Positions 51,095-59,632 of a stretch of 64,000 nt of DNA are shown here, piece by piece (the first letter of the stretch is position 1; the number at the start of each line of letters is the position of its first letter). Origin of the DNA: CAKZLS01 sp963771545 (GTDB taxonomy: Bacteria; Pseudomonadota; Alphaproteobacteria; Rhodospirillales; Defluviicoccaceae); the NCBI GenBank assembly GCA_963771545.1, contig CAVYTX010000002.1, positions 1,674,001-1,738,000 on the forward strand, read 5' to 3'. The translations under genes and the position numbers were made by a program. Under the pieces are notes generated by a model. The model was not told the origin of the DNA, searched no databases, and saw nothing but the letters and a program-made list of their open reading frames with translations.

Positions 51095-53761
51095 CTATTC
51101 GCCCGCCGCCGCTTCCGCCGTTGCTTCGGCCTTTGCTTCGGGGGGACGATCGCCATTCAGGATATCCTCGACCATTCCCTGGTCGACAACCCTGCCGCCT
51201 TCCATCGCGATCACTCGATCGAAGTGCCGCGCATCCTCTAGATGGTTGACCACCCAAACCAAACACATCCCGCCGGACTCGTTCAGCAAACGCTCCATAA
51301 TGGCCGCCTGGCTCTTTTGATCAAGGTTTGCGGTCGCCTGATCAAGAATGAGGAGATCCGGCCTTTTTAGCAAGCCGCGAGCGATTCCCAACCTCTGGCG
51401 CTGAGCGGCCGGCAAGCGGCCGCCGCCGATACCCACCTGATATCCCAGCCCGATTTCGACGATTCTCCGACGGAGCTCCAAGGAATCCACGACCTCCGCG
51501 ATGAGCGCGCCGACCTGCCTCTGGCTCTGTTGGCGGCCGTATATCAGTTTCCCGAACAGAATGTTATCCTGCACCGATGCCGCCGGATTGTAGGAGTTCC
51601 GCTCGAAAAACGCGACCGAGGACCGAAGCTTGTCGGGAAGCCCCTCGGCGAACGCCCGTCGCGCCCTTAGCAAGGATTCCTCGATACTTCCGTCGAGAAG
51701 ACCGAGACGATGGCGTTCCGGGATCAACTTGAACGGAAGCGACATGAGCAGCGTTCGGTCGGCGGGATCGAGATCGTCCAGGTTTTCGGGATCGATCTGG
51801 CGCACCAGCGCCTGATAGTCCGGCAGCGCTTCTGCGCCTATAAAACTGAAGCGTTCGAAAAACTCGTGGCCCGGAGCCAGATCCTGGAACAGTTCCACCA
51901 TGATGTTGGCCACCTTCAGTCCGGTGGTGAGAAATGTCTCGGTCAACCCCACTTGCTCCAACACCGACAGCATGTACGGGTTTTCGCCGATGTGCTCCAG
52001 ATCGAACACCGGGCCGATCGGCGTGCCGAACAGAAGATTCTCCGCCACCGTCATATTGCGGTTGTAGGTGTCGCGATCGAACAACTCCACCAGCCCGGCG
52101 AACTCGCTGTCCACCAGCCGGCTTCGCAGCATTTCCCGGGCCTTGAGAAGTTCTCCGGCCAGGTTCGGATTGGCTTTCGTATCGATAGTACCCTGCAGGC
52201 CGAAGGCATAGATATCGCCATCGAGCCCCACGTCTTTCAAGATTTCAACGGCCCGTTCCGTCAATTCCTCCCTATTGCCGACACCCGCCTCTTCGTAGTC
52301 GATCCAGTCGGCGTCCAAGTCGCTCTCGGTATTTCCGGATCCGAGCGCCTCTTCCACGTATGTCCTGCGCACCTCCTCCGCCTCGCCTTCATAGGGGCAC
52401 GGATCCAAGGGTCGATGCATAAGAGGATAGAACATGTTGTCGCCAACGCTCCCGCTGAACAGCATCACGTTCTGCGACACATACGAAATCCTGCGCCCGG
52501 TGACCGCCTCCGGAAGGCCCGCGAGATTGGCGTCGCCGATCCTGATGCCGCCCGCGCTTGGGATGAGGAGACGCGCCAAAAGCTTGGCGAGCGAATCCGC
52601 CCCCGAACCGCTGCCGCCGGCGATGGCTACCCTGTCGCCCATGTCGAAGTGAAAGTTGGCCCCGTCCACCGCCCTGACGCCGGTCTCGTCCTGCAGGGTC
52701 AGATTGGTGGCGATGACGGCGCCCGACAGCCGCGGAATGTCCCCCTCCGGCGTCTGGAGGAGGTCTTCGTTCAGCATCCCGGTCAGCTCGAATTGTTCCA
52801 AAAGCTGATCGTACTTGATGCGGCTGTCCTCTTTCATCTGATACCAATTCAGCAACTCCTTCCATGGCGCCGACAGGTCCTTGTAAGCGGCCAAAATGGC
52901 CACCAAGGCGCCAAATGTCAGGTCCCCCTTGATCACCAGGTACCCGCCAATGGAATAGAAGAAAAACGGCGTCAGCTGGCCGATCACGTTGTTGAGAAAC
53001 TTGATGAAGAACTTCTTGTGGTAGATCTTGTAACGAATGCCCTGGATGACGCCCGCTTGCTGGGCGAATGCCGCGCGTTCGCGCTCCGAAGTGTCGTGAG
53101 CGTGCATCTCTTCGATGCCGGACACGGTCTCGCTGATCCGTTCCGACAGCTTGCGCACCGCCCGCACCCGTTGCTTGGCCAGCTGGTTGACCTGTCTCTG
53201 AAGCTTGGGAATGAGGTACATCTGCAATGGATAGAGCGCGATGGCGGCCAGCCCCAGGACCCAGTCCTGGACGAACATGAAGGCGAGAATGGTCAACAAC
53301 GTGCCGCCTTCGAAAGCGGGCACCGCCACGGCATCGCCGATAAAGCCGCCCAACGGTTCCACTTCCCCGGTGATCATGGAGATCAGCTCGCCCTGGGACG
53401 TTTTCCGGAAATGGGGCACGGGAAATCGCAGAAGGTGCTCAAACAGGATATAGCGCAGCCGCCTGAGCATGCGCTCGGCCAAGTGCCCCTTGTACACATT
53501 CATGTAATACCTAAGGCCGAACCGAATCCCCACCAGCACCAGGAACGCGGCGCACAGAACCGTCAGATAATTGATCTGCTCGAATTCCCATTTCCAGATG
53601 GTTTTTGGGAAGTTCTCGGAACCGATGGCGTCGTTGATGATGAGCTTCGGCAGCTCGAGCGAATAGTACAGGAACGGAAACGAGACGACGGTCAGCACCA
53701 GCAAGAAGATCTGCTGGCGCAAGCTGTAGCGGAAAATGAACTTGAAAAAGGTCGGTTCCAT
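51095..53761 (-). CDS. ABC-type membrane protein with degenerate ATPase motifs and a large NBD insertion
   Basis: 888 residues. An ABC exporter-type TM domain occupies residues 1-325. The nucleotide-binding part departs from consensus at every step. Walker A reads GGSGSGADS with Ala at the Lys position (residue 388); LSGGQ is replaced by LPAAQ (783-787); Walker B ends LLILDQAT with Gln808 instead of the catalytic Glu. The H-loop His (VVNHLED) is kept. About 290 residues lie between the Q-loop (YVSQNVMLFSGSV, near 430) and its usual continuation. They include a second and third Q-loop-like segment, at 557-579 and 716-738. Ordinary ABC exporters have about 580-600 residues. Catalysis is doubtful. 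Operon: this gene, then the CNBD gene. Confidence 0.88.
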   Translation of the reverse strand: MEPTFFKFIFRYSLRQQIFLLVLTVVSFPFLYYSLELPKLIINDAIGSENFPKTIWKWEFEQINYLTVLCAAFLVLVGIRFGLRYYMNVYKGHLAERMLRRLRYILFEHLLRFPVPHFRKTSQGELISMITGEVEPLGGFIGDAVAVPAFEGGTLLTILAFMFVQDWVLGLAAIALYPLQMYLIPKLQRQVNQLAKQRVRAVRKLSERISETVSGIEEMHAHDTSERERAAFAQQAGVIQGIRYKIYHKKFFIKFLNNVIGQLTPFFFYSIGGYLVIKGDLTFGALVAILAAYKDLSAPWKELLNWYQMKEDSRIKYDQLLEQFELTGMLNEDLLQTPEGDIPRLSGAVIATNLTLQDETGVRAVDGANFHFDMGDRVAIAGGSGSGADSLAKLLARLLIPSAGGIRIGDANLAGLPEAVTGRRISYVSQNVMLFSGSVGDNMFYPLMHRPLDPCPYEGEAEEVRRTYVEEALGSGNTESDLDADWIDYEEAGVGNREELTERAVEILKDVGLDGDIYAFGLQGTIDTKANPNLAGELLKAREMLRSRLVDSEFAGLVELFDRDTYNRNMTVAENLLFGTPIGPVFDLEHIGENPYMLSVLEQVGLTETFLTTGLKVANIMVELFQDLAPGHEFFERFSFIGAEALPDYQALVRQIDPENLDDLDPADRTLLMSLPFKLIPERHRLGLLDGSIEESLLRARRAFAEGLPDKLRSSVAFFERNSYNPAASVQDNILFGKLIYGRQQSQRQVGALIAEVVDSLELRRRIVEIGLGYQVGIGGGRLPAAQRQRLGIARGLLKRPDLLILDQATANLDQKSQAAIMERLLNESGGMCLVWVVNHLEDARHFDRVIAMEGGRVVDQGMVEDILNGDRPPEAKAEATAEAAAGE

Positions 53762-53931
53762 TCGCTGACCTTATGGACTGTCCGCGGGGGTCGTCCGTCT
53801 CAAAACAAGACCTCAGATTTGAGCACAACCGCTTTCAATGCAACCTCGATCGCTCGGACTGGAACGCCTTCGTTAGAAATGCATATGAGCTACTCACCGT
53901 AACTAATTGCAATTAAATATATTTAATTCGA

Positions 53932-55764
53932 TCAGTCCGCGATGACTTGGATAAAATTGCAGGCCAAGGGATGGTCGGTGACATCCAGCCACAGCCCTTC
54001 ACCGTCCGCGCCAGGCCGGAACCCGAGGCTTTGAAGGGTTTGCCGGGCCGGCGTATTTCGCGCCGTTGGATGAAAGTTTACCCAGAGCCGGCGCGTCTTC
54101 TGGCCGTCCGCGCCGTTCGCGTCTTGGGTCACATGGTCGAAGAAGGCCTGTTCGATGAACTTCCCTTGGACCCGGCAGGACAGCATGAACTCCTCCACCC
54201 GGATCTCCGCGCCGCCGCGGCGAACGAGCGCGAGACCGACGGTCCCGTAAGACCCATACCGGTCCGCGCAGCGCAGCACATAGGCTTCGAGACTTTCGTC
54301 CGCCAGGCGTCTCCGCAGCGCGTCCCGGGTGTACCGGGTGCCGGAGAAGTTGAGCTGATTGGTTCTCTGGGCCAGCTCGGCCACCCGCTCGAAATTGTCC
54401 GGTTCGAACCGTTTCACCTCGATCTCGATCCCGGAGTCCGCCAGAAAGCCGAGGTAGTCGTTTTCGTATTCTTGCCGGTCCCGCTCCCGGACGATGGCGT
54501 CGCGATAGAAGGACCGCCGCCGTCCGGCCTCGGCGCTGCCGCCACCCCGGAAACGTGGATCGTCGAGCAGCCGGCCCAGGTCTCCGGTCCCGTCGATACA
54601 GGTCACTTGGGGCAGTTTGTGGGCCACCTCGTCGCGCTCGAACCGGTTGTCGTCGACGAACGCAAACGTATCGAGCCCGATGTTCAAGGCGGCCGCGATC
54701 CGTTCCACGTTCGCGCTCTTCGGATCCCAATTGATTTGCGGATGCAGGAAATACTCGGCAAGACCCAATTCCACCAACTTCGCCATGGCCGGGTCCGCGT
54801 CGTTCTTGCTGGCGATGCTCAACAGAATGCCGCGACGGTCCAGGGCCTCGATCAGCCGCGCGACTTCGTCGCGCGTGGCCACCTCTTCATCCTCCAGCAG
54901 CACCCCGTCCCACACCGTATTGTCCAAGTCGAACACCACGCATTTTATATTTTTCTCAATTGGTTGCCGTGTTTTTTTATCGCGATAGGTGACGAAATCG
55001 AGGGTCAGAAACACCAGCGTTGATTGAGTTTCACCTTCCGGCACGACGGTCATCTTGAATGGCAGGCCGGTCTCGATGATCGGCAGAAACAAGGACCACT
55101 CGAATTCGTGCCGGCTATATCCACTCCGCAGGGGCACGGCGGCGGTAAACGGCGGCGGCACCGTGGTCGGGTCCCGGGCTTGATCAAACAAGTCCTCGCC
55201 GATCCGCATTTGAAGTTGCACCGTCACCGGGTTCGGCGACGGATTGTACACCTCCACAAGAAAAGCGTCCGGCCGACGACGGGTTTTGTCCCGCCGATGC
55301 AGGCGGCGGAAACGGTTGTCCAGATCGGGCGCCACCGTTTTCCACCGCGGATTGCCGGTTATGTTGAATAGGAGCCCGCCCCAGGCGTTCGCCGCCCTCA
55401 GTCCCAGTCCCATCAGCCGCTCTTTCCAGAGCAGTGTTAATACCGGCTCCATGCGGGTGTTGCCATTAGCCTTGAGCCGGCCCCAGGTCTTGAACGTCAC
55501 CTCGGCGCCGGCTCCCCTGAGGGATGGAAAAGTGGTGTTCCGATAGATGCCGTAGGCGAATCGCCGGCAGCGGCCGTCCGGGCGCGGTTCGTACAAATCG
55601 CAGGTGACGTAGCACTCGGGCGCCGCGCATTCGATGCAATGCTCGCTCCAGAACAGCATCGACATCTCCGCCACGTCGGCGCGCGGCACGCAGGCGAACC
55701 CCTCGGTCCCCGGCGTCAGCCGCTGCCGGTGCGCTCTCCTGTCGTATTTGTCGAACTCGAACAT
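53932..55764 (-). CDS. FkbH-like HAD-IIIC family protein with N-terminal Cys-cluster domain
   Basis: 610 residues. The HAD part has the DxD motif at Asp279/Asp281 (CVVFDLDNTVWDGVL), the SKNDADPAMA loop and FVDDNRFERDEV. The C-terminal part (RTNQLNFSGTRYT, GSYGTVGLALV, EFMLSCRVQGKFIEQAF) is FkbH-typical and GNAT-like. FkbH proteins transfer or hydrolyse glyceryl-type units in polyketide and polysaccharide synthesis. The first 260 residues are extra and hold Cys43-x2-Cys46-x4-Cys51-x3-Cys55-x10-Cys66, possibly a metal or Fe-S site. The gene precedes the ABC-type gene by 170 bp and faces the glycosyltransferase cluster. Confidence 0.88.
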   Translation of the reverse strand: MFEFDKYDRRAHRQRLTPGTEGFACVPRADVAEMSMLFWSEHCIECAAPECYVTCDLYEPRPDGRCRRFAYGIYRNTTFPSLRGAGAEVTFKTWGRLKANGNTRMEPVLTLLWKERLMGLGLRAANAWGGLLFNITGNPRWKTVAPDLDNRFRRLHRRDKTRRRPDAFLVEVYNPSPNPVTVQLQMRIGEDLFDQARDPTTVPPPFTAAVPLRSGYSRHEFEWSLFLPIIETGLPFKMTVVPEGETQSTLVFLTLDFVTYRDKKTRQPIEKNIKCVVFDLDNTVWDGVLLEDEEVATRDEVARLIEALDRRGILLSIASKNDADPAMAKLVELGLAEYFLHPQINWDPKSANVERIAAALNIGLDTFAFVDDNRFERDEVAHKLPQVTCIDGTGDLGRLLDDPRFRGGGSAEAGRRRSFYRDAIVRERDRQEYENDYLGFLADSGIEIEVKRFEPDNFERVAELAQRTNQLNFSGTRYTRDALRRRLADESLEAYVLRCADRYGSYGTVGLALVRRGGAEIRVEEFMLSCRVQGKFIEQAFFDHVTQDANGADGQKTRRLWVNFHPTARNTPARQTLQSLGFRPGADGEGLWLDVTDHPLACNFIQVIAD

Positions 55765-56195
55765 GCCTTGATCCCGACTTCGCCCTCGGGCTTGAACTCA
55801 ATTGTCCGTGATTGTTGATCGCCCGGCGGAAAGGCGCAATCCCCGAGGTCCCAGGACACCGCAACCGGCCATGGCAACCGCGCGCATGGAACGCGAAAAT
55901 CGCTAACAGAGGAGATTTTTGGACCAAGATCTTGGCCAAATTTCGTTTGCAAGAACTGGGAAGCTCCAGCGGCATGACCCCACCCCAAGTTCAACTATTC
56001 AGAGCGTGCGAGAAACGCCATGCACAAACCGCCCCTATATGGGTAGTATCCTGTAATGAGCTAATTTGATTGACTTTTACGGAATTATAAGCAACGATTT
56101 TGCGCTGTCCCGGTTACAGTCGGGGCGCGTCCGCGGGACACATGGTTGGGCATCGAGACTCATGCCGGCCGCGTCTTCGGGGGAGGAAATTTTTC
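55765..56195. other. 431-bp divergent intergenic region
   Basis: Separates the FkbH-like gene (minus) from the VWA-type gene (plus). No gene is supported. The right half is AT-rich (56,040-56,100) and probably contains the promoter of the plus-strand gene; no operator was identified. Confidence 0.5.
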
Positions 56196-56945
56196 ATGAA
56201 TAGATATGTGTTGACCGGCCTCGCCGCCGCGGCGCTTGCCGGTTCGGTCGCGACGCCCAATCGGGCGACGGCCATGCCCGTCGGCCTGGAATTGGCGTTG
56301 TTGGTAGACTCGTCCGGCAGCATTAGCCCAAGCGATTACACGCTTCAGATGGAGGGATACGCGTCGGCGTTCGAGAATGCGGGCGTGCGGAACGCCATCA
56401 ACAGCAATCCGACTGGTTCGATCGCCGTGCAGATGATTCAGTGGTCGGGAACCGCTCAACAATCCGAAGTCATTGGCTGGACCCAGGTATCGCCCGCAAC
56501 GTCCGACGCCTTCGCCGACACCATCCGGGGGATTGCGCGGGAATTTCGCTGCAGCACGGCGCCGCAGGCAGCGATGAATTTTGCGTCCACGGCGTTGACC
56601 AACGCCTTCGATGCGCCCCGGCAGATTATGGACGTTTCCGGTGACGGCATCGGCGAGCGGAACACGATTGGACGGGACGCCGCCCTGGCCGCGGGGTACG
56701 ACACCATCAACGGCCTCGTGATTTCCCCCCAATCCACGGTGTTGGAATATTACGAGACCTACGTGCAGGGCGGCGTCAACCCATTCGTGGACGTGGTTAG
56801 CTCCTTCGAAGAGTTTGACCAAGCCATCCTGGACAAACTGCAGCAAGAGATCGTGATACCCGTTCCCGGCGCGGTGTGGATGTTCGGCACCGCTCTGCTG
56901 GCCTTGTTTGGTGTGAAGCATCGAGAGATCTTCACCAGAGCGTGA
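56196..56945 (+). CDS. DUF1194 (VWA-like) exported protein with PEP-CTERM-like anchor
   Basis: 249 residues from ATG 56196 (GGGAGGAAA upstream). The signal peptide (1-24) ends near NRATA. The VWA-type fold has the MIDAS-like DSSGSIS, and VSGDGIGERN matches DUF1194. The C-terminus (VPVPGAVWMFGTALLALFGV then KHRE) is of the PEP-CTERM type: Val-Pro motif, TM helix, basic end. Such proteins are processed by an exosortase and go to the exopolysaccharide layer. No exosortase is in the window. The neighbouring polysaccharide genes fit. A good terminator follows. Confidence 0.9.
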   Translation: MNRYVLTGLAAAALAGSVATPNRATAMPVGLELALLVDSSGSISPSDYTLQMEGYASAFENAGVRNAINSNPTGSIAVQMIQWSGTAQQSEVIGWTQVSPATSDAFADTIRGIAREFRCSTAPQAAMNFASTALTNAFDAPRQIMDVSGDGIGERNTIGRDAALAAGYDTINGLVISPQSTVLEYYETYVQGGVNPFVDVVSSFEEFDQAILDKLQQEIVIPVPGAVWMFGTALLALFGVKHREIFTRA

Positions 56946-56977
56946 GGGTCTTCCAACCCTTCTGAAGTTCCCCTAAG

Positions 56978-56999
56978 AGGCCCCATTCGGGGCCTTTTT
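56978..56999 (+). terminator. Rho-independent terminator after the DUF1194 gene
   Basis: A perfect 7-bp stem AGGCCCC / GGGGCCT with an ATTC loop followed by TTTTTC, 33 bp after the stop codon. It isolates the DUF1194 gene from the glycosyltransferase operon. Confidence 0.93.
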
Positions 57000-57114
57000 C
57001 TTGTTTCGTTACAATGAGTCACGGGTTTAAAAGCACACCAATGCAATGGGAATCCAATTGCCTGAAGAGGCGCTTTAGGTTAGTGCTGCGCCAGTGCGCC
57101 ACAAAGGGGAAGCC

Positions 57115-58338
57115 ATGGGCCGCGATCGAGGACACCGACGGCTGTTGATCTACAGCCACGATTTGTTCGGCCTCGGCCACTTGCGCCGCTGCCGGACCAT
57201 CGCCCACGCGCTCGTCGACCACCGGTCCGATCTGTCGGTGCTGATCCTTTCGGGCTCGCCGATCATCGGCAACTACAGCTTCCGCAGCCGGGTGGATTTT
57301 GTCCGCATCCCGGGCGTCATCAAGCTCAGGCGGGGAGACTACACGCCGCTGAGCTTGGAGATCGGCCTCGACGAAACCTTGGCGCTCCGGGCCTCCATCA
57401 TTCGTCATACCGCCGAGGTCTTCGACCCCGACATCTTCCTGGTGGACAAGGAGCCGCTGGGGCTGCGCGGCGAGGTCAAGGACACGCTGAGCATGCTCAA
57501 GGCGCGGGGAACGCCGCTGGTGCTCGGTCTGCGCGACGTGATGGACGAGCCCCAGCACCTGGCCGACGAATGGGAGCGCAAGCACGCGGTGCCGGCGCTG
57601 AACGAGCTTTACGACCATCTCTGGGTGTACGGCCTGCCGCGGATCTGCAATCCCGTGGAAGGCATACCGCTGCCCAAAACGACCCTGGAAAAGATCCGCT
57701 ACACGGGCTACCTGCGCCGCAATGTCTCGCCCATGGGCCCCCTTCCGGGCTCGCCGGAACCCAGCGGAAATGAACCCTATCTGCTGGTTACCACCGGCGG
57801 CGGCGGCGACGGCGCGGCGCTCATCGACTGGGTGCTCAGGGCCTACGAGCACGACCCCGCCATCCCCCACCGTTCGCTGCTGGTGCTGGGGCCGTTCATG
57901 CGCTCCACCCTGCAGGGCGAGTTCATGGAGCGTGTCGCCCGCCTCGACCGGGTGGAGGCCATCACCTTCGACGCCAATATCGAAAAACTGATGGTGGACG
58001 CGGCCGGCATCGTCGCCATGGGCGGATACAACACGTTCTGCGAGATCCTCTCGTTCGACAAGCCGAGCCTGATGGTTCCCAGGACCACGCCCAGGCTGGA
58101 GCAGTACATCCGGGCCCACCGGGCGCAGCAGTTGGGATTGGCGCGCATGCTGCTGGCCAACGGCGGCCGCGGTCCCAAGCGCATGGCCGCCGCCCTTCAT
58201 GAACTTCCGGCCCAGCCGAAACCTTCGGAGATCCGCATTCCCGGGCTGCTGGACGGGCTGTCCGCGATTTCGGGAATGGTGGACCAGTGGCTGAGCCCCG
58301 CGGGCACGCATCTGTCGTTGGTCAAGCAAAGCTTCTGA
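57115..58338 (+). CDS. glycosyltransferase (GT28/MGT-like)
   Basis: 407 residues from ATG 57115 (AAAGGGGA upstream). GT-B fold: LLIYSHDLFGLGHLRRCRTIA at the N-terminus and the nucleotide-binding VAMGGYNTFCEILSFDKPSLMVP in the C-terminal half; this second motif is that of MurG/MGT-like enzymes. It is paralogous in layout to the fourth glycosyltransferase at 60,759. First gene in a tight operon ending at 63.2 kb or beyond. Sugar donor and acceptor unknown. Confidence 0.88.
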   Translation: MGRDRGHRRLLIYSHDLFGLGHLRRCRTIAHALVDHRSDLSVLILSGSPIIGNYSFRSRVDFVRIPGVIKLRRGDYTPLSLEIGLDETLALRASIIRHTAEVFDPDIFLVDKEPLGLRGEVKDTLSMLKARGTPLVLGLRDVMDEPQHLADEWERKHAVPALNELYDHLWVYGLPRICNPVEGIPLPKTTLEKIRYTGYLRRNVSPMGPLPGSPEPSGNEPYLLVTTGGGGDGAALIDWVLRAYEHDPAIPHRSLLVLGPFMRSTLQGEFMERVARLDRVEAITFDANIEKLMVDAAGIVAMGGYNTFCEILSFDKPSLMVPRTTPRLEQYIRAHRAQQLGLARMLLANGGRGPKRMAAALHELPAQPKPSEIRIPGLLDGLSAISGMVDQWLSPAGTHLSLVKQSF

Positions 58339-58339
58339 G

Positions 58340-59632
58340 GTGGACCTGGCTTTGGGCGCGGGCGTCGTTTTTGTCCTTAAGGGCTATCCGCGGCTGTCGG
58401 AAACCTTTATCGCCCAGGAGATCCTGAGCCTCGAACGCCGAGGGCTCCCCATCCGGCTGGTCTCGCTCCGCCATCCCACCGACCCGGCCGTCCACCCCGT
58501 TCATCGCGAGATCCGCGCGCCGGTCGCCTACCTTCCCGAGTATCTGTACCGGGAACCCATGCGCGTGCTTCGCGGCTGGCGCGCCGCCCGCCGCCGCCCC
58601 GGTTACGCCCGGGCGCGCGCCGCGTGGCTTCGCGATCTCGCGCGCGACCGCACCGCCAACCGCGTCCGCCGCTTCGGTCAAGCGTTGGTGCTGGCGCACG
58701 AACTGCCGGGCGACGTCCGCTGGCTTCATGCCCACTTCCTGCATACCCCGGCGTCGGTGGCCCGCTACGCCGCCATGATCGTGGATCTGCCCTGGAGCAT
58801 ATCGGCGCACGCCAAGGACATCTGGACCACGCCCGAGTGGGAAAAGCGCGAAAAACTCGCGGCCTGCCGATGGCTGGTCACTTGCACCCGGACCAACGCC
58901 GAGCATCTCGCCAACCTGGCGCCGGTCCCGGATCGCGTCGAGCTGATCTACCATGGACTCGATCTGGACCGCTTTCCTCCTCCCCCCACCGATCGACACG
59001 CACGAGACGGCAGCGACGGGGAGAATCCGGTGATCCTGCTGTCGGTGGGCCGGACGGTGGCGAAAAAGGGCTACGGCATTCTGCTGGACGCGCTCGGGCG
59101 GTTGCCCGCCGGTCTGCATTGGCGTTTGGTGCACATTGGCGGCGGACCGCTGCGATCGAAGCTCGAAGGGCAGGCCCGGCGCGACGGCCTCGCCGGCCGG
59201 ATAACGTGGATGGGCGCGTTGCCCCAGGACGCGGTGCTGGCGCACTACCGGTCCGCGGATGTGTTCGTGCTCGCGTCCCGCGTCGCCGCCGACGGCGATC
59301 GCGACGGATTGCCCAACGTTCTGATGGAGGCGCAAAGCCAAGGCCTCGCTTGCGTCTCGACCCGAATTTCGGCGATTCCGGAGTTGATCGTGGATGAAGA
59401 GACCGGCGTTCTTGTTCCGCCGGACGATCCGCAAGTGCTGGCCGAGGCGCTGCGGCGGCTGATAGTCTCGCCCGAGCTTCGAACTCGTCTCGGCCGGGCC
59501 GGTGAGAAGCGGGTCCGCTCGGCGTTCTCCCTCGACCATTTGATCGACCGCCTGGCCGCCAAATTCGGCATCGGCGGCGACAGCGGCGGCGAGCACGTCC
59601 GCGCATGCGCATCGTCTTCTACGCACCCATGA
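58340..59632 (+). CDS. GT4-family glycosyltransferase
   Basis: 430 residues, start GTG 58340, one base after the previous stop. VVFVLKGYPRLSETFIAQEI is the start typical of colanic-acid-type transferases (WcaL). The donor-binding part has LSVGRTVAKKGYGILLDAL and DGLPNVLMEAQSQGLACVST with the conserved Glu, then GVLVPPDDP. It probably transfers a hexose to a polyprenyl-linked oligosaccharide. It overlaps the next gene by 28 bp. Confidence 0.92.
   Translation: MDLALGAGVVFVLKGYPRLSETFIAQEILSLERRGLPIRLVSLRHPTDPAVHPVHREIRAPVAYLPEYLYREPMRVLRGWRAARRRPGYARARAAWLRDLARDRTANRVRRFGQALVLAHELPGDVRWLHAHFLHTPASVARYAAMIVDLPWSISAHAKDIWTTPEWEKREKLAACRWLVTCTRTNAEHLANLAPVPDRVELIYHGLDLDRFPPPPTDRHARDGSDGENPVILLSVGRTVAKKGYGILLDALGRLPAGLHWRLVHIGGGPLRSKLEGQARRDGLAGRITWMGALPQDAVLAHYRSADVFVLASRVAADGDRDGLPNVLMEAQSQGLACVSTRISAIPELIVDEETGVLVPPDDPQVLAEALRRLIVSPELRTRLGRAGEKRVRSAFSLDHLIDRLAAKFGIGGDSGGEHVRACASSSTHP

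Noticed and set aside
51710..53902. 730-codon plus-strand frame opposite the ABC-type gene
   Set aside because: Composition is typical of an antisense shadow and it lacks motifs, whereas the minus strand encodes an ABC TM domain and several ABC-related motifs.
55812..56069. 85-codon plus-strand frame in the gap before the DUF1194 gene
   Set aside because: No ribosome site, no hydrophobic or domain pattern, mixed composition.
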